Below are positions 6,818 through 14,803 of a stretch of 22,567 bases of DNA, piece by piece. Position 1 is the first letter of the stretch; each line of letters begins with the position of its first letter. Both the position numbers and the translations under genes were made by a program. This stretch comes from JBPOHE01 sp052035915 (GTDB taxonomy: Bacteria; Pseudomonadota; Gammaproteobacteria; Chromatiales; Chromatiaceae): assembly GCA_052035915.1 (NCBI GenBank), contig JBPOHE010000094.1, positions 1 through 22,567 on the forward strand, given 5' to 3'. Below the pieces are notes generated by a model that saw nothing but the letters and a program-made list of their open reading frames with translations, was not told the DNA's origin and made no database searches.

Positions 6818-7399
6818 ATGTCCTATCATTACCTCGTAGCCAGCCTGCCGCAGTTGTTTTTCGGCCATCCACCCCCCGTATCCTGCCGGGATTTCCTAGC
6901 CTGCTGTGATGGGGTGCTCAGCCGTGGCCATCTCGCCCTGTTGGCCGCTTTTCTGGAAGGGCGCCTGGCAACGGGAAGCGCCTTTGCCGATGCCTGGAGC
7001 GCCCGCGAGATCCAGTTGCGCAATGCGGTCGCCCGGTTCCGGGCCACCCGATTGGGAGTGGATGCCGGGAGCTTTCAACAGGACCACTCCGGCTACGATG
7101 TCAGGCTGGTCCAGGGGGTAGCCGCCGCCTTAACCAAGCCGACGCCCCTGGAGCGGGAGCAGGGGCTCGACCAGGAGCGCTGGCGCCTCGCCGAGGAACT
7201 GGCTTTGGCCGATCCCTTCGGGCTCGGCACCGTGCTCGCCTTCGCGGTCAAGCTGCGCATCGCCGAGCGTTGGGCGGCGCTGACCGATGCCGCCGGGCGA
7301 AACAAGATCGAGGAATTGATGCAAAGCCTGATGCAATCTCAGCCGGCCAGGTCCGTCGGCGACGGGAGTCGCCAGGCCAGGGGAACCAAGGTGTCATGA
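6818..7399 (+). CDS. DUF2764 protein of the V-type ATPase operon
   Basis: This 193-residue protein starts with MSYHYLVASLPQLFFG, the signature of the DUF2764 family. The family is found almost only between subunits E and A in reduced bacterial V-type ATPase operons. The rest is helical and charged, ending in a basic tail. Its position, and the absence of a recognisable subunit C gene, suggest it may take over the role of the C/d subunit that links the rotor to the head. That role is an inference. The stop overlaps the subunit A start by 4 bp (ATGA), showing tight translational coupling. Confidence 0.83.
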   Translation: MSYHYLVASLPQLFFGHPPPVSCRDFLACCDGVLSRGHLALLAAFLEGRLATGSAFADAWSAREIQLRNAVARFRATRLGVDAGSFQQDHSGYDVRLVQGVAAALTKPTPLEREQGLDQERWRLAEELALADPFGLGTVLAFAVKLRIAERWAALTDAAGRNKIEELMQSLMQSQPARSVGDGSRQARGTKVS

Positions 7400-9129
7400 G
7401 CGAAAACAGCGGAAAAATTATCGGCGTCAATGGCAACCTCTTGACCGTCGAGTTCAATACATCAGTGGTGCAGAATGAAGTGGCCTACGCGGTGACCCGG
7501 GCCGGTCGACTCAAGGCCGAAGTGATCCGCGTTCGTGGCCGCTATGCGGAACTCCAGGTGTTCGAGGACACCACCGGGCTGAAGGAGGGCGACCAGGTCG
7601 AGTTCACCGGTGAGCTGCTGGCGGTGGAATTGGGCCCCGGTCTGCTGACCCAGATCTTCGACGGTCTGCAAAACCCGCTCCCCCAACTGGCCGAGCAATG
7701 CGGTTTTTTTCTGCAACGTGGGGTGTATCTGCCAGCCTTGCCCCGGAATCGCCTCTGGAGCTTTACCCCGAGCGCCAAACCCGGCGACCGGGTGTCCGCT
7801 GGCGAGTCCCTTGGCACCGTGCCCGAGGGAATCTTTTCCCATCGCATCATGGTCCCCTTCGGCCTCAGGGGCGCATTGCAGGTAGAACAGATCGCTCCCG
7901 CCGGGGAGTACCACGTCGAACAACCGATCGCCCGGCTTCGCGACGCGGATGATCGGCCGATCGAGGTGACACTGCTGCAACGTTGGCCGGTGAAGATCCC
8001 GATCCGCGCCTACGCCGAACGGTTGCGCCCGAGCGAGCCTCTGGTTACCAAGGTGCGCATCGTCGATACCTTCTATCCGGTGGCCCGCGGCGGTACCTAT
8101 TGCATCCCCGGCCCCTTCGGCGCCGGCAAGACTGTGCTCCAGCAAATCACCAGCCGCCACGCCGAGGTGGACATCGTGATCATCGCCGCCTGCGGTGAAC
8201 GGGCGGGCGAGGTGGTCGAGACCTTGCGGGAGTTCCCGGAACTCACCGACCCGCGTACCGGGAAAAGCCTGATGGAACGCACGCTCATCATCTGCAATAC
8301 CAGTTCCATGCCAGTGGCGGCCCGTGAGGCCTCGGTCTACACGGCGGTAACCATCGCCGAGTATTACCGCCAGATGGGGCTGAACGTGCTGTTGCTGGCG
8401 GATTCCACCTCCCGTTGGGCCCAGGCCCTGCGGGAGATGTCCGGACGGCTGGAAGAAATCCCGGGCGAGGAAGCTTTCCCCGCCTATCTGGAATCGGTGA
8501 TCGCTGCTTTCTACGAGCGTGGCGGCCTCGTCCGCCTGAAGGACGGCAGCCTCGGTTCGGTCACCATCGGCGGGACGGTGAGCCCGGCCGGCGGTAACTT
8601 CGAGGAGCCGGTCACCCAAAGCACGCTGAAGGTGGTGGGGGCCTTTCACGGTCTGTCCCGGGAACGCTCGGACCAACGCCGTTTCCCGGCCATTCATCCG
8701 CTGGAAAGCTGGAGCCACTATCCTGGGGTGGTCTCCGCCGAGCAGGTGGACTTCGCCCGGGATCTGCTGCACGACGGCAACGAGGTCAATCAGATGATGA
8801 AGGTGGTCGGCGAGGAAGGCACCTCCATCGAGGATTTCGTCCTGTTCCTCAAGAGTGAGTATCTCGACGCCGTCTATCTCCAGCAAGACGCCTACCATCC
8901 GGTGGACGGGGCCAGCAGCGCGGAACGCCAGCGTTATGTGTTCGCGCGCATCGACCGGATCATGCGGACCAGGCTGAAGTTCGACGACAAGGACGAGGCA
9001 CGACGCTTTTTCCAGCGCCTGACCCGGCTGACCAAGGACTGGAACCGGGTGGACCCAGAGGCGGTGGAATTTGCCCAGCTCGAACAACAGATCGAACAGA
9101 GGCTGCTGGAGGTAACCGAGGATGTATAA
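7396..9129 (+). CDS. atpA: V/A-type ATPase catalytic subunit A
   Basis: The protein has 577 residues. I chose ATG 7396 because it overlaps the preceding stop and gives MSENSGKIIGVNGNLLTVEF, the normal A-subunit N-terminus; the open frame extends further upstream without meaning. The Walker A motif GPFGAGKT is at 239-246, CGERAGEV follows at 266, and the Walker B region LLLADSTSRWAQALRE has its Asp at 336. The large non-homologous insertion typical of A subunits is present at about 110-200 (PLPQL through EYHVEQPI). It hydrolyses or makes ATP on the cytoplasmic A3B3 head. Its 3' end overlaps the subunit B start by 8 bp. The length is normal for bacterial V-type A subunits. Confidence 0.97.
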   Translation: MSENSGKIIGVNGNLLTVEFNTSVVQNEVAYAVTRAGRLKAEVIRVRGRYAELQVFEDTTGLKEGDQVEFTGELLAVELGPGLLTQIFDGLQNPLPQLAEQCGFFLQRGVYLPALPRNRLWSFTPSAKPGDRVSAGESLGTVPEGIFSHRIMVPFGLRGALQVEQIAPAGEYHVEQPIARLRDADDRPIEVTLLQRWPVKIPIRAYAERLRPSEPLVTKVRIVDTFYPVARGGTYCIPGPFGAGKTVLQQITSRHAEVDIVIIAACGERAGEVVETLREFPELTDPRTGKSLMERTLIICNTSSMPVAAREASVYTAVTIAEYYRQMGLNVLLLADSTSRWAQALREMSGRLEEIPGEEAFPAYLESVIAAFYERGGLVRLKDGSLGSVTIGGTVSPAGGNFEEPVTQSTLKVVGAFHGLSRERSDQRRFPAIHPLESWSHYPGVVSAEQVDFARDLLHDGNEVNQMMKVVGEEGTSIEDFVLFLKSEYLDAVYLQQDAYHPVDGASSAERQRYVFARIDRIMRTRLKFDDKDEARRFFQRLTRLTKDWNRVDPEAVEFAQLEQQIEQRLLEVTEDV

Positions 9130-10435
9130 GGTCTATCATGGCATCGAACGCATCGCCGGCAACGTCATCACCATCCAAGCCACCGACGTGGGCTATCGGG
9201 AACTGGCCCAGGTGAGCTCACGGCAGGGAACCTCCCTGGCCCAGGTGATTCGTCTGGAGGGTGGTCGGGTGGATCTTCAGGTATTCGCCGGTAGCCGTGG
9301 CATCGCCACCGACGCCCAGATCCGTTTTCTTGGCCGCACCATGCAGGTGCCCTTCTCCCACTCCCTGCTCGGGCGGGTGTTCAACGGCAGTGGCCAACCC
9401 CGGGACCAGGGTCCCCCGATCAGCGAAAATCGGATCGACATCGGCGGACCCTCGGTCAATCCGGCCAAGCGCGTCATCCCCAAGCGCATGGTACGCACCG
9501 GCATCCCCATGATCGATGTCTTCAACACCCTGGTGGAGTCGCAGAAACTGCCGATCTTCTCGGTCGCCGGGGAACCCTATAACCCCTTGCTGGCCCGCAT
9601 CGCCCTCCAAGCCGAAGTGGACGTGATCATCCTCGGCGGCATGGGGCTGAAATACGACGATTACCTGTTTTTTCGCGATCTGCTGGAGGAGCAGGGAGCC
9701 CTGTCGCGTTCGGTGTTGTTCATTCACACCGCCGCCGACCCGGTGGTGGAATGTCTGCTGGTGCCGGACAGCGCCCTGGCGGTGGCGGAACGCTTTGCGC
9801 TGGAGAACCAGCGGGTGCTGGTGCTGCTTACCGACATGACCAACTTCGCCGACGCCATGAAGGAGATCGCCATCACTATGGAGCAGATCCCCTCCAATCG
9901 CGGCTATCCTGGCGATCTCTATTCCCAGCTCGCTGCCCGCTATGAAAAGGCGGTGGATTTCGATACCGCCGGTTCCATCACCATCCTGGCCGTAACGACC
10001 ATGCCGGGGGATGATGTCACCCACCCGGTGCCGGACAACACCGGCTATATCACCGAGGGGCAGTTCTATCTGCGTAACGGCCGCATCGAGCCCTTCGGCT
10101 CCCTGAGCCGCCTCAAGCAACTGGTCAACAGCAAGACCCGGGAAGACCACCGCACCATCATGAACACCATGATCCAGCTCTATGCCTCCTATCGGGAGAC
10201 GCTGGAGAAGCAGTCGATGGGCTTCCGCATGAGTGCCTGGGACACCAAGCTGCTCAGATACGGCCAGCGTTTCGAGAGCGAGATGATGGACCTCAAGGTG
10301 AACATCCCCCTGGAGCCGGCCCTGGATCTGGGTTGGCGGATCCTGGCCGACTGTTTCGAACCCACGGAGACCGGTCTCCCCTCCCAGCTCATCGACCGCT
10401 TCTGGCCCCGAGTCCGATCGCCGTCGCCGGGCTAA
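9122..10435 (+). CDS. atpB: V/A-type ATPase non-catalytic subunit B
   Basis: The protein has 437 residues and starts at ATG 9122, with GGAGG just upstream inside the subunit A gene. It carries family motifs such as FNGSGQPRD, GIPMIDVFNTLVESQKLPIFS and LLTDMTNFADAMKEIA, then IPSNRGYPGDLYSQLA. The Walker A position reads SVAGEPYNPL, without the GK(T/S) core, as expected for the non-catalytic subunit. TMPGDDVTHPVPDNTGYITEGQ matches the conserved C-terminal domain entry. It alternates with A in the hexameric head. It is somewhat shorter at the C-terminus than archaeal B subunits (about 460), which is normal for this bacterial subgroup. Confidence 0.97.
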   Translation: MYKVYHGIERIAGNVITIQATDVGYRELAQVSSRQGTSLAQVIRLEGGRVDLQVFAGSRGIATDAQIRFLGRTMQVPFSHSLLGRVFNGSGQPRDQGPPISENRIDIGGPSVNPAKRVIPKRMVRTGIPMIDVFNTLVESQKLPIFSVAGEPYNPLLARIALQAEVDVIILGGMGLKYDDYLFFRDLLEEQGALSRSVLFIHTAADPVVECLLVPDSALAVAERFALENQRVLVLLTDMTNFADAMKEIAITMEQIPSNRGYPGDLYSQLAARYEKAVDFDTAGSITILAVTTMPGDDVTHPVPDNTGYITEGQFYLRNGRIEPFGSLSRLKQLVNSKTREDHRTIMNTMIQLYASYRETLEKQSMGFRMSAWDTKLLRYGQRFESEMMDLKVNIPLEPALDLGWRILADCFEPTETGLPSQLIDRFWPRVRSPSPG

Positions 10436-10450
10436 CGACAGACCGCCACC

Positions 10451-11056
10451 ATGGCCAAGATCAAGCACACCAAAAACGAACTCAAGGTCCAGCGGGATGC
10501 CCTCAACCGCTTCCAACGCTATCTACCCACCTTGCAGTTGAAAAAACAGCAACTGCAACTCGAACTTCGCCAACTGGAGGTCAAGCTGGAGGCCCAGCGA
10601 TCCGCCGATACCCAGGAATGGGCGGAACTGGCCACCTGGGTGCGCCTGTTTGGCGAGTCGCTGGACTGGGGCCAATGGCTGGCGGTACGCCAGATCCGCG
10701 TCGGTCAAGGCAATGTCGCCGGCGTGGCGATCCCGACCTTTGAAGGGGTGGATTTCGATCGCCGTCTACCCGATCTCTTCGCTACTCCGGCCTGGCTGGA
10801 CGATGGGATCGAGATGCTGGAGCGGCGCCTCCGTCGTCGCCTGGAGTTACAGGTGCTCGAAGAGCAGATGGTCCGGCTCGCTCAGGAGTTGCGTACCACC
10901 AACCAGCGGGTGAATCTGTTCGAGAAGGTGAAGATTCCCCAGGCGCAGGAGAATATCCGGGTGATCCGCATCTTCCTCGGCGACCAGATGACCGCCGCGG
11001 TGGCGCGCTCCAAGATCGCCAAGGCCAAGGCCGTCGAGCAGGCGTCCGCCGCCTAG
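10451..11056 (+). CDS. atpD: V/A-type ATPase subunit D (central rotor shaft)
   Basis: The protein has 201 residues. The N-terminus (MAKIKHTKNELKVQRDALNRFQRYLPTL) is the recognisable D-subunit opening. Two long helices at the ends (KKQQLQLELRQLEVKLEAQ, and QELRTTNQRVNLFEKVKIP then EDNIRVIRIFLGDQ-like sequence) form the antiparallel coiled coil that turns inside the head. It lies 15 bp after subunit B. A partner F subunit gene is not seen in the operon, as in Chlamydia-type V-ATPases. Confidence 0.94.
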   Translation: MAKIKHTKNELKVQRDALNRFQRYLPTLQLKKQQLQLELRQLEVKLEAQRSADTQEWAELATWVRLFGESLDWGQWLAVRQIRVGQGNVAGVAIPTFEGVDFDRRLPDLFATPAWLDDGIEMLERRLRRRLELQVLEEQMVRLAQELRTTNQRVNLFEKVKIPQAQENIRVIRIFLGDQMTAAVARSKIAKAKAVEQASAA

Positions 11057-11074
11057 GCCACGAGGAAAACCATC

Positions 11075-12835
11075 ATGATTGTACCGATGCAAAAGGTCAC
11101 GGTGCTCTGTCTGGAGAGGGATCGACAGGCGACGCTGGATTCCTTGCGAGACCTTGGCGTATTGCACCTGAATTGGGAACGGCGGACCGATCAGCCGGCG
11201 ATCGAGGTGGCGCGCCACCACCTCGAGACCATCCGTCGTGCCAAGGAGATCCTGCCCCAGCGGCCACACCAGCCTCCCTCCGGTTGTTCTCCCCAGCAGG
11301 TGGTCGAGGAGCTCCAGCGACTGGGTCAGGCGCGCCGGGAGATAGCTGAAGAGTTGACGCAGCTCCGCCAAGAGTCGGTCCGGATCGAACCCTTCGGCGC
11401 CTTCTCCCCTTCGGCCATCACCCAGCTGGCGGAGCGGGGGCTATTCATCCGTCTCTTCCAGGCGTCTCCGAAAACAGGCCCGGCCATCCCCCCGCAGGCG
11501 GTCTATCTGGAGACCCGGCGCACCAAGCAGGCGGTTTTTTTCGCCCTGGTCACCTGGGGGGAACAACCCGAGATCGCCGCCGAGGAAATCCGCCCATCCC
11601 CCTTATCCCTGACAGATATCCAGCGTCGTATAGCCGAATTGGAAGCGGCTCAAGCCGGGCTCGCCGAGCGCGTCGCCCGCCTCGGCGGGGATTATGCCGC
11701 CGTGGCCGAGCTGGAGACCGAGGCCCAGGATGAGTTGCAATTGGCCGAGGCCCAGTCCGCCATGGGCGCCGCCATGGACTCGATCGCCTATCTTCAGGGT
11801 TTTTGTCCGGTGGGCGACGCAGACCGACTGCGCCAAACCGCCAAACAACAGGGCTGGGGGCTGGTGATGGAAACCCCGACGGAGCAGGACCGGGTTCCGA
11901 CCCTGATCCAGAATCCGCGCTGGCTCAAGCCGATCGAGGCGGTGTTCGAGCTGATCGGTATCCTCCCCGGTTATCGGGAGATCGATGTCAGTCTGTGGTT
12001 TTTGCTGTTTTTCAGCCTGTTTTTCGCCATTCTGGTGGGGGATGCGGGCTATGGTGTCATCTTCCTCGGCCTTACCCTCTGGGCGCAACGCCGTTACCCC
12101 CAACTCCCGGCCCATGTCTTCACCTTATTGAAGATCACCAGCAGCACGACCCTGGTGTGGGGGATCCTGACCGGCACCTATTTCGGCATTCCCAGCCTGC
12201 CTGCCCCCCTCGGTTCCCTGAAGATCGACTGGCTGGGCCAGGAGGATCACGTCAAGGAATTGTGCTTCTGGATCGCGGCGATCCATTTATCCATCGCCCA
12301 CGTCTGGAACATCTTCCTGATGATCCGCACCCCCCAAGCCCTCGCCCAACTCGGTTGGTTGGGCGTGGTCTGGTTCATGTTCTTCGCCGCCCGTTCCGTG
12401 GTGATCAACCTAGACTTTCCGCCCATCATGACCTGGGTGTTCGGCGCCAGCGTGGTTCTCATCGTGCTCTTCATGACACCACGCCAGAGTTTCAAGGACG
12501 AATGGTTCAACCATGTGATGCTACCGCTGAATCTGGTCAGTAGTTTCGTCGACGTGATCTCCTATATCCGTCTCTATGCCGTCGGTACCGCGAGCTACGC
12601 CATCGCCTCCACCTTCAACACCATGCTGACGCCCCTCTTCAACGACTGGTTGACCGGTTTGCTGGCCACGCTGCTCTTATTCCTGGCGCACACAGTGAAC
12701 ATCATCCTCTCCGTGATGGGCGTGATGGTCCATGGTATCCGGTTGAATACCTTGGAATTCGCCAGCCATGCCGGGTTGCAGTGGAGCGGTGTCCCCTATC
12801 AGCCACTCCGACGCCATCCGCGACCGATCGCCTGA
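11075..12835 (+). CDS. atpI: V/A-type ATPase membrane subunit I (a-subunit)
   Basis: The protein has 586 residues. The cytoplasmic N-terminal half starts MIVPMQKVTVLCLERDRQATLDSLRDLGVLH and contains coiled-coil segments. The membrane half begins near YREIDVSLWFLLFFSLFF and GDAGYGVIF, the conserved entry motif of subunit I, and has about seven to eight helices. Arg499 in SYIRLYAVG is the conserved channel arginine that faces the proteolipid carboxylate. It forms the ion half-channels and anchors the stalk. It lies 18 bp after subunit D. It is slightly shorter than the usual 620-660 residues and appears complete. Confidence 0.95.
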   Translation: MIVPMQKVTVLCLERDRQATLDSLRDLGVLHLNWERRTDQPAIEVARHHLETIRRAKEILPQRPHQPPSGCSPQQVVEELQRLGQARREIAEELTQLRQESVRIEPFGAFSPSAITQLAERGLFIRLFQASPKTGPAIPPQAVYLETRRTKQAVFFALVTWGEQPEIAAEEIRPSPLSLTDIQRRIAELEAAQAGLAERVARLGGDYAAVAELETEAQDELQLAEAQSAMGAAMDSIAYLQGFCPVGDADRLRQTAKQQGWGLVMETPTEQDRVPTLIQNPRWLKPIEAVFELIGILPGYREIDVSLWFLLFFSLFFAILVGDAGYGVIFLGLTLWAQRRYPQLPAHVFTLLKITSSTTLVWGILTGTYFGIPSLPAPLGSLKIDWLGQEDHVKELCFWIAAIHLSIAHVWNIFLMIRTPQALAQLGWLGVVWFMFFAARSVVINLDFPPIMTWVFGASVVLIVLFMTPRQSFKDEWFNHVMLPLNLVSSFVDVISYIRLYAVGTASYAIASTFNTMLTPLFNDWLTGLLATLLLFLAHTVNIILSVMGVMVHGIRLNTLEFASHAGLQWSGVPYQPLRRHPRPIA

Positions 12836-12898
12836 AACAGACAGTTTTACCTTTAGATTCATGACCTTGATGACAGATCACCTGATGGGGGGAAAAGT

Positions 12899-13384
12899 AT
12901 GGATGTCGATGTAATGGTAAGTTTGGGGCGTCTCGGCGCTGCGGCAGCCGTAGGTCTGGCTGCGGCCGGCTCATCCCTTGGTGTAGGGGCCGCCGGACCG
13001 GCGGCGGTAGGCGCCTGGAAAAAGTGTTACGCCCAGGATAAAGCGGCGCCCTTCGTGCTGTTCGCCTTTATCGGGGCGCCTATGTCGCAAACGATCTACG
13101 GCATGATCCTCATGGGCTGGATCAATACGGCCCTCGACGCGGCCTTGGCCGCCCATCAGGCGATCAACTGGGGCGGTATGCTGGGCGCCGGGATCTTCGG
13201 CGGCTTGGGAATGGGTTTCTCCGCCTGGTACCAGGGGGTGATCGGCGCCGCCGCCGCGGATGCCATGGCAGAAACCGGCAAGGGTTTCGGCAACTACCTG
13301 ATGACACTTGGTATCATCGAAACCTTGGCGATCTTGGTGTTGGTATTTATCCCACCGGCCTTTCGTCTTGCCGGCGGAGCCTGA
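12899..13384 (+). CDS. atpK: V/A-type ATPase proteolipid subunit K
   Basis: The protein has 161 residues with four membrane helices, a fused double hairpin like Enterococcus NtpK. Only one hairpin carries the ion-binding carboxylate: Glu141 in IIETLAIL (helix 4). The helix 2 motif PMSQTIYG (Ser63, Gln64) and helix 3 YQGVIGAA (Gln112) line up with Thr64, Gln65 and Gln110 of NtpK, which bind sodium with Glu139. This pattern makes Na+ coupling plausible; the residue for NtpK Leu61 is Ala60 here. It is the last gene of the operon. A spacer of 63 bp and a strong GGGGGGA ribosome site precede it, fitting the high copy number needed for a ring subunit. Confidence 0.95.
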   Translation: MDVDVMVSLGRLGAAAAVGLAAAGSSLGVGAAGPAAVGAWKKCYAQDKAAPFVLFAFIGAPMSQTIYGMILMGWINTALDAALAAHQAINWGGMLGAGIFGGLGMGFSAWYQGVIGAAAADAMAETGKGFGNYLMTLGIIETLAILVLVFIPPAFRLAGGA

Positions 13385-13512
13385 TGCGTCTGGATCAGAG
13401 GACGGGAAGACGAATTTCTGCTCGGGTTTCCGTTATCAGCGGCGGAGGGGCTGGCGTTGTCATCCACTCGGCCATTGGAAACCCGAAGCTGTGTTCGGTT
13501 CGGATATGGTGA

Positions 13513-13531
13513 CCCCGGACTTGATCCGGGG
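13513..13531. repeat. CCCCGGA-N5-TCCGGGG palindrome
   Basis: The 7-bp arms pair around the loop CTTGA. The motif with this exact loop is familiar as a dispersed palindromic repeat in intergenic DNA of many proteobacteria. It may also end transcription of the ATPase operon, though no T run follows. Confidence 0.6.
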
Positions 13532-13595
13532 AAACGGCATCCATCGTTGAACCCCAAGCCAGGTGCACAAGCCGCATAAGGTTGCGCCTGTCGAG

Positions 13596-13687
13596 GCTTC
13601 GGGCACGGGCGTTTTAGTCCGGTTTTTGTTCTCTTTTAGAGAACAATCATCATCTATATGCCTATATTTGTTCTCAAAAAAGAACAA
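13596..13687. repeat. Structured palindromic element, copy 2
   Basis: GCTTCGGGCA is followed after exactly 20 nt by TTGTTCTC-TTTTA-GAGAACAA (13626-13646), as in copy 1. The 20-nt spacer again folds into a small hairpin (CGGGC, loop GTTTTA, GTCCG with one G-T pair), although its sequence differs from copy 1. A second palindrome, TTGTTCTC-N6-GAACAA at 13668-13687, follows after 21 nt. The two palindromes are less perfect inverted copies of each other than in copy 1. Confidence 0.8.
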
Positions 13688-13817
13688 TGGGTGGCCATTT
13701 TCAGCCTCTGCCCGGAGCCACTGAGCGCTCGGATTCATTCCTGCCGGGGGCCTGCTCTGCGCCGAGCGGCGAATTCGGGGCCGTCGCCCCTGCCTTAACC
13801 GCGTTCAACGGCTCCGG

Positions 13818-14345
13818 CTAATGATGAGTTAGGGCCTCCTCGATCACCTTGGCCCCGGCATTGGGGAAGCGGGTGAGGATCCCTTTGGGCAACCTATGCT
13901 GACTCGCCTGATGCAAGGCGTCGGACTCGAGAATGATGAGTACCAGTATGGTCACCATCACCGGCAACACCCCGACCCCGCCCACGAAGGCATAGACGGC
14001 CTCCTTCATCCAATGGAGCTGAGTGTAGGCCAACCATCCCAGCAGGGCCGCCAGGGTCACCAGGGCGAACATGAGAATCAGCAGGCGGCTGCGCCTGGCG
14101 GCGATCTGCCAATGACACATGACATACCAGGGATCCCGGCGCCGGGACTGGCGCGCCCGCCACAGGGTGTAGACCAGGGAGGCGATGGAAACCAGGGGGA
14201 CGAGCGCCAGTGGTTGCCAATAGGATTTCACCACCCCGAGGGCGGCGACGAACCAAAGTATGTGATTGCCGATCAGGTTGGTGAGAAAGATCTCATGGGG
14301 AATCTTGGCCAGATGGGCTTCCTGGCTGCTGATCTCGAATTGCAT
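13818..14345 (-). CDS. Unrecognised membrane protein
   Basis: The protein has 175 residues when started at ATG 14345 (MQFEISSQEAHLAKIPHEIF), which has GGAGG seven bases upstream; the open frame reaches further back to 14438 without a ribosome site. Three to four membrane helices are visible, at about residues 28-62, 87-107 and 117-139. They are separated by a basic loop (RARQSRRRDPWY, ARRSR) that should be cytoplasmic by the positive-inside rule. The tail (LPKGILTRFPNAGAKVIEEALTHH) is soluble. I recognise no family. It is convergent with the ATPase operon and divergent from the next gene. Confidence 0.7.
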   Translation of the reverse strand: MQFEISSQEAHLAKIPHEIFLTNLIGNHILWFVAALGVVKSYWQPLALVPLVSIASLVYTLWRARQSRRRDPWYVMCHWQIAARRSRLLILMFALVTLAALLGWLAYTQLHWMKEAVYAFVGGVGVLPVMVTILVLIILESDALHQASQHRLPKGILTRFPNAGAKVIEEALTHH

Positions 14346-14803
14346 GGGCTCGCCTCCATCGGCGTCGGTGGCTCGGAAAAAAGAAGGGTGAAACTCGGAC
14401 CCCTGGGGTTGCGGCCTCGTCGGGGTCAGGGGCATCATCGTCTTGCCTGTCCTGGAGGACCGCTCGGCCTATTCTACCCGAGTCCATTCCATGACTTCGA
14501 CCAGGGTTGAAGCCTTCCTCTCGGGCGGCTTCCCGGACAGGTCAAGAACAGCCCTGGATAGCGACGCCCAAGAGCGCCATGGAATAATTTATCTTTATGT
14601 GGAAATCGATAATTACTCGATTATGATTTATCCATTTCTACCCCCGGCCCGGACCCCCTCCAACCTGCTCGGCGCCATCCATTCGGCCTCCCCCGACCAA
14701 TGCTGAAAACTTACGATCAAGCCAAGCCCTGGTTGAGGTGCCCAATCGCCCGGTCAGTCATCGAAACCAGGGTCGGTCATCCCATCGCACAGAGGTCCAT
14801 CCC
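14346..14803. promoter_or_regulatory. Divergent intergenic region with AT-rich island
   Basis: This gap of about 460 bp lies between two divergently transcribed unrecognised genes. The segment 14583-14640 is strikingly AT-rich against the GC-rich background and contains ATCGA-N7-TCGAT at 14605-14621, so promoters or a regulator site probably lie there. I find no gene in it. Confidence 0.4.

Larger units (their letters stand above)
13385..13817. other. Intergenic stretch after the ATPase operon
   Basis: I see no gene in this 433-bp gap between the convergent subunit K gene and the next minus-strand gene. It holds a CCCCGGA/TCCGGGG hairpin at 13513-13531 and the second copy of the structured palindromic element at 13596-13687. 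No convincing T-run terminator follows subunit K directly; the hairpins are the only candidates. Confidence 0.6.

Noticed and set aside
7462..9087. Long open frame on the minus strand opposite subunit A
   Set aside because: It is a GC-skewed shadow of the subunit A gene with His/Asp-rich, Gly-rich composition and no known motif; the + strand frame is certain.
9218..10516. Long open frame on the minus strand opposite subunit B
   Set aside because: It is a mirror frame of a highly conserved gene; it crosses the B/D gene boundary and shows no domain.
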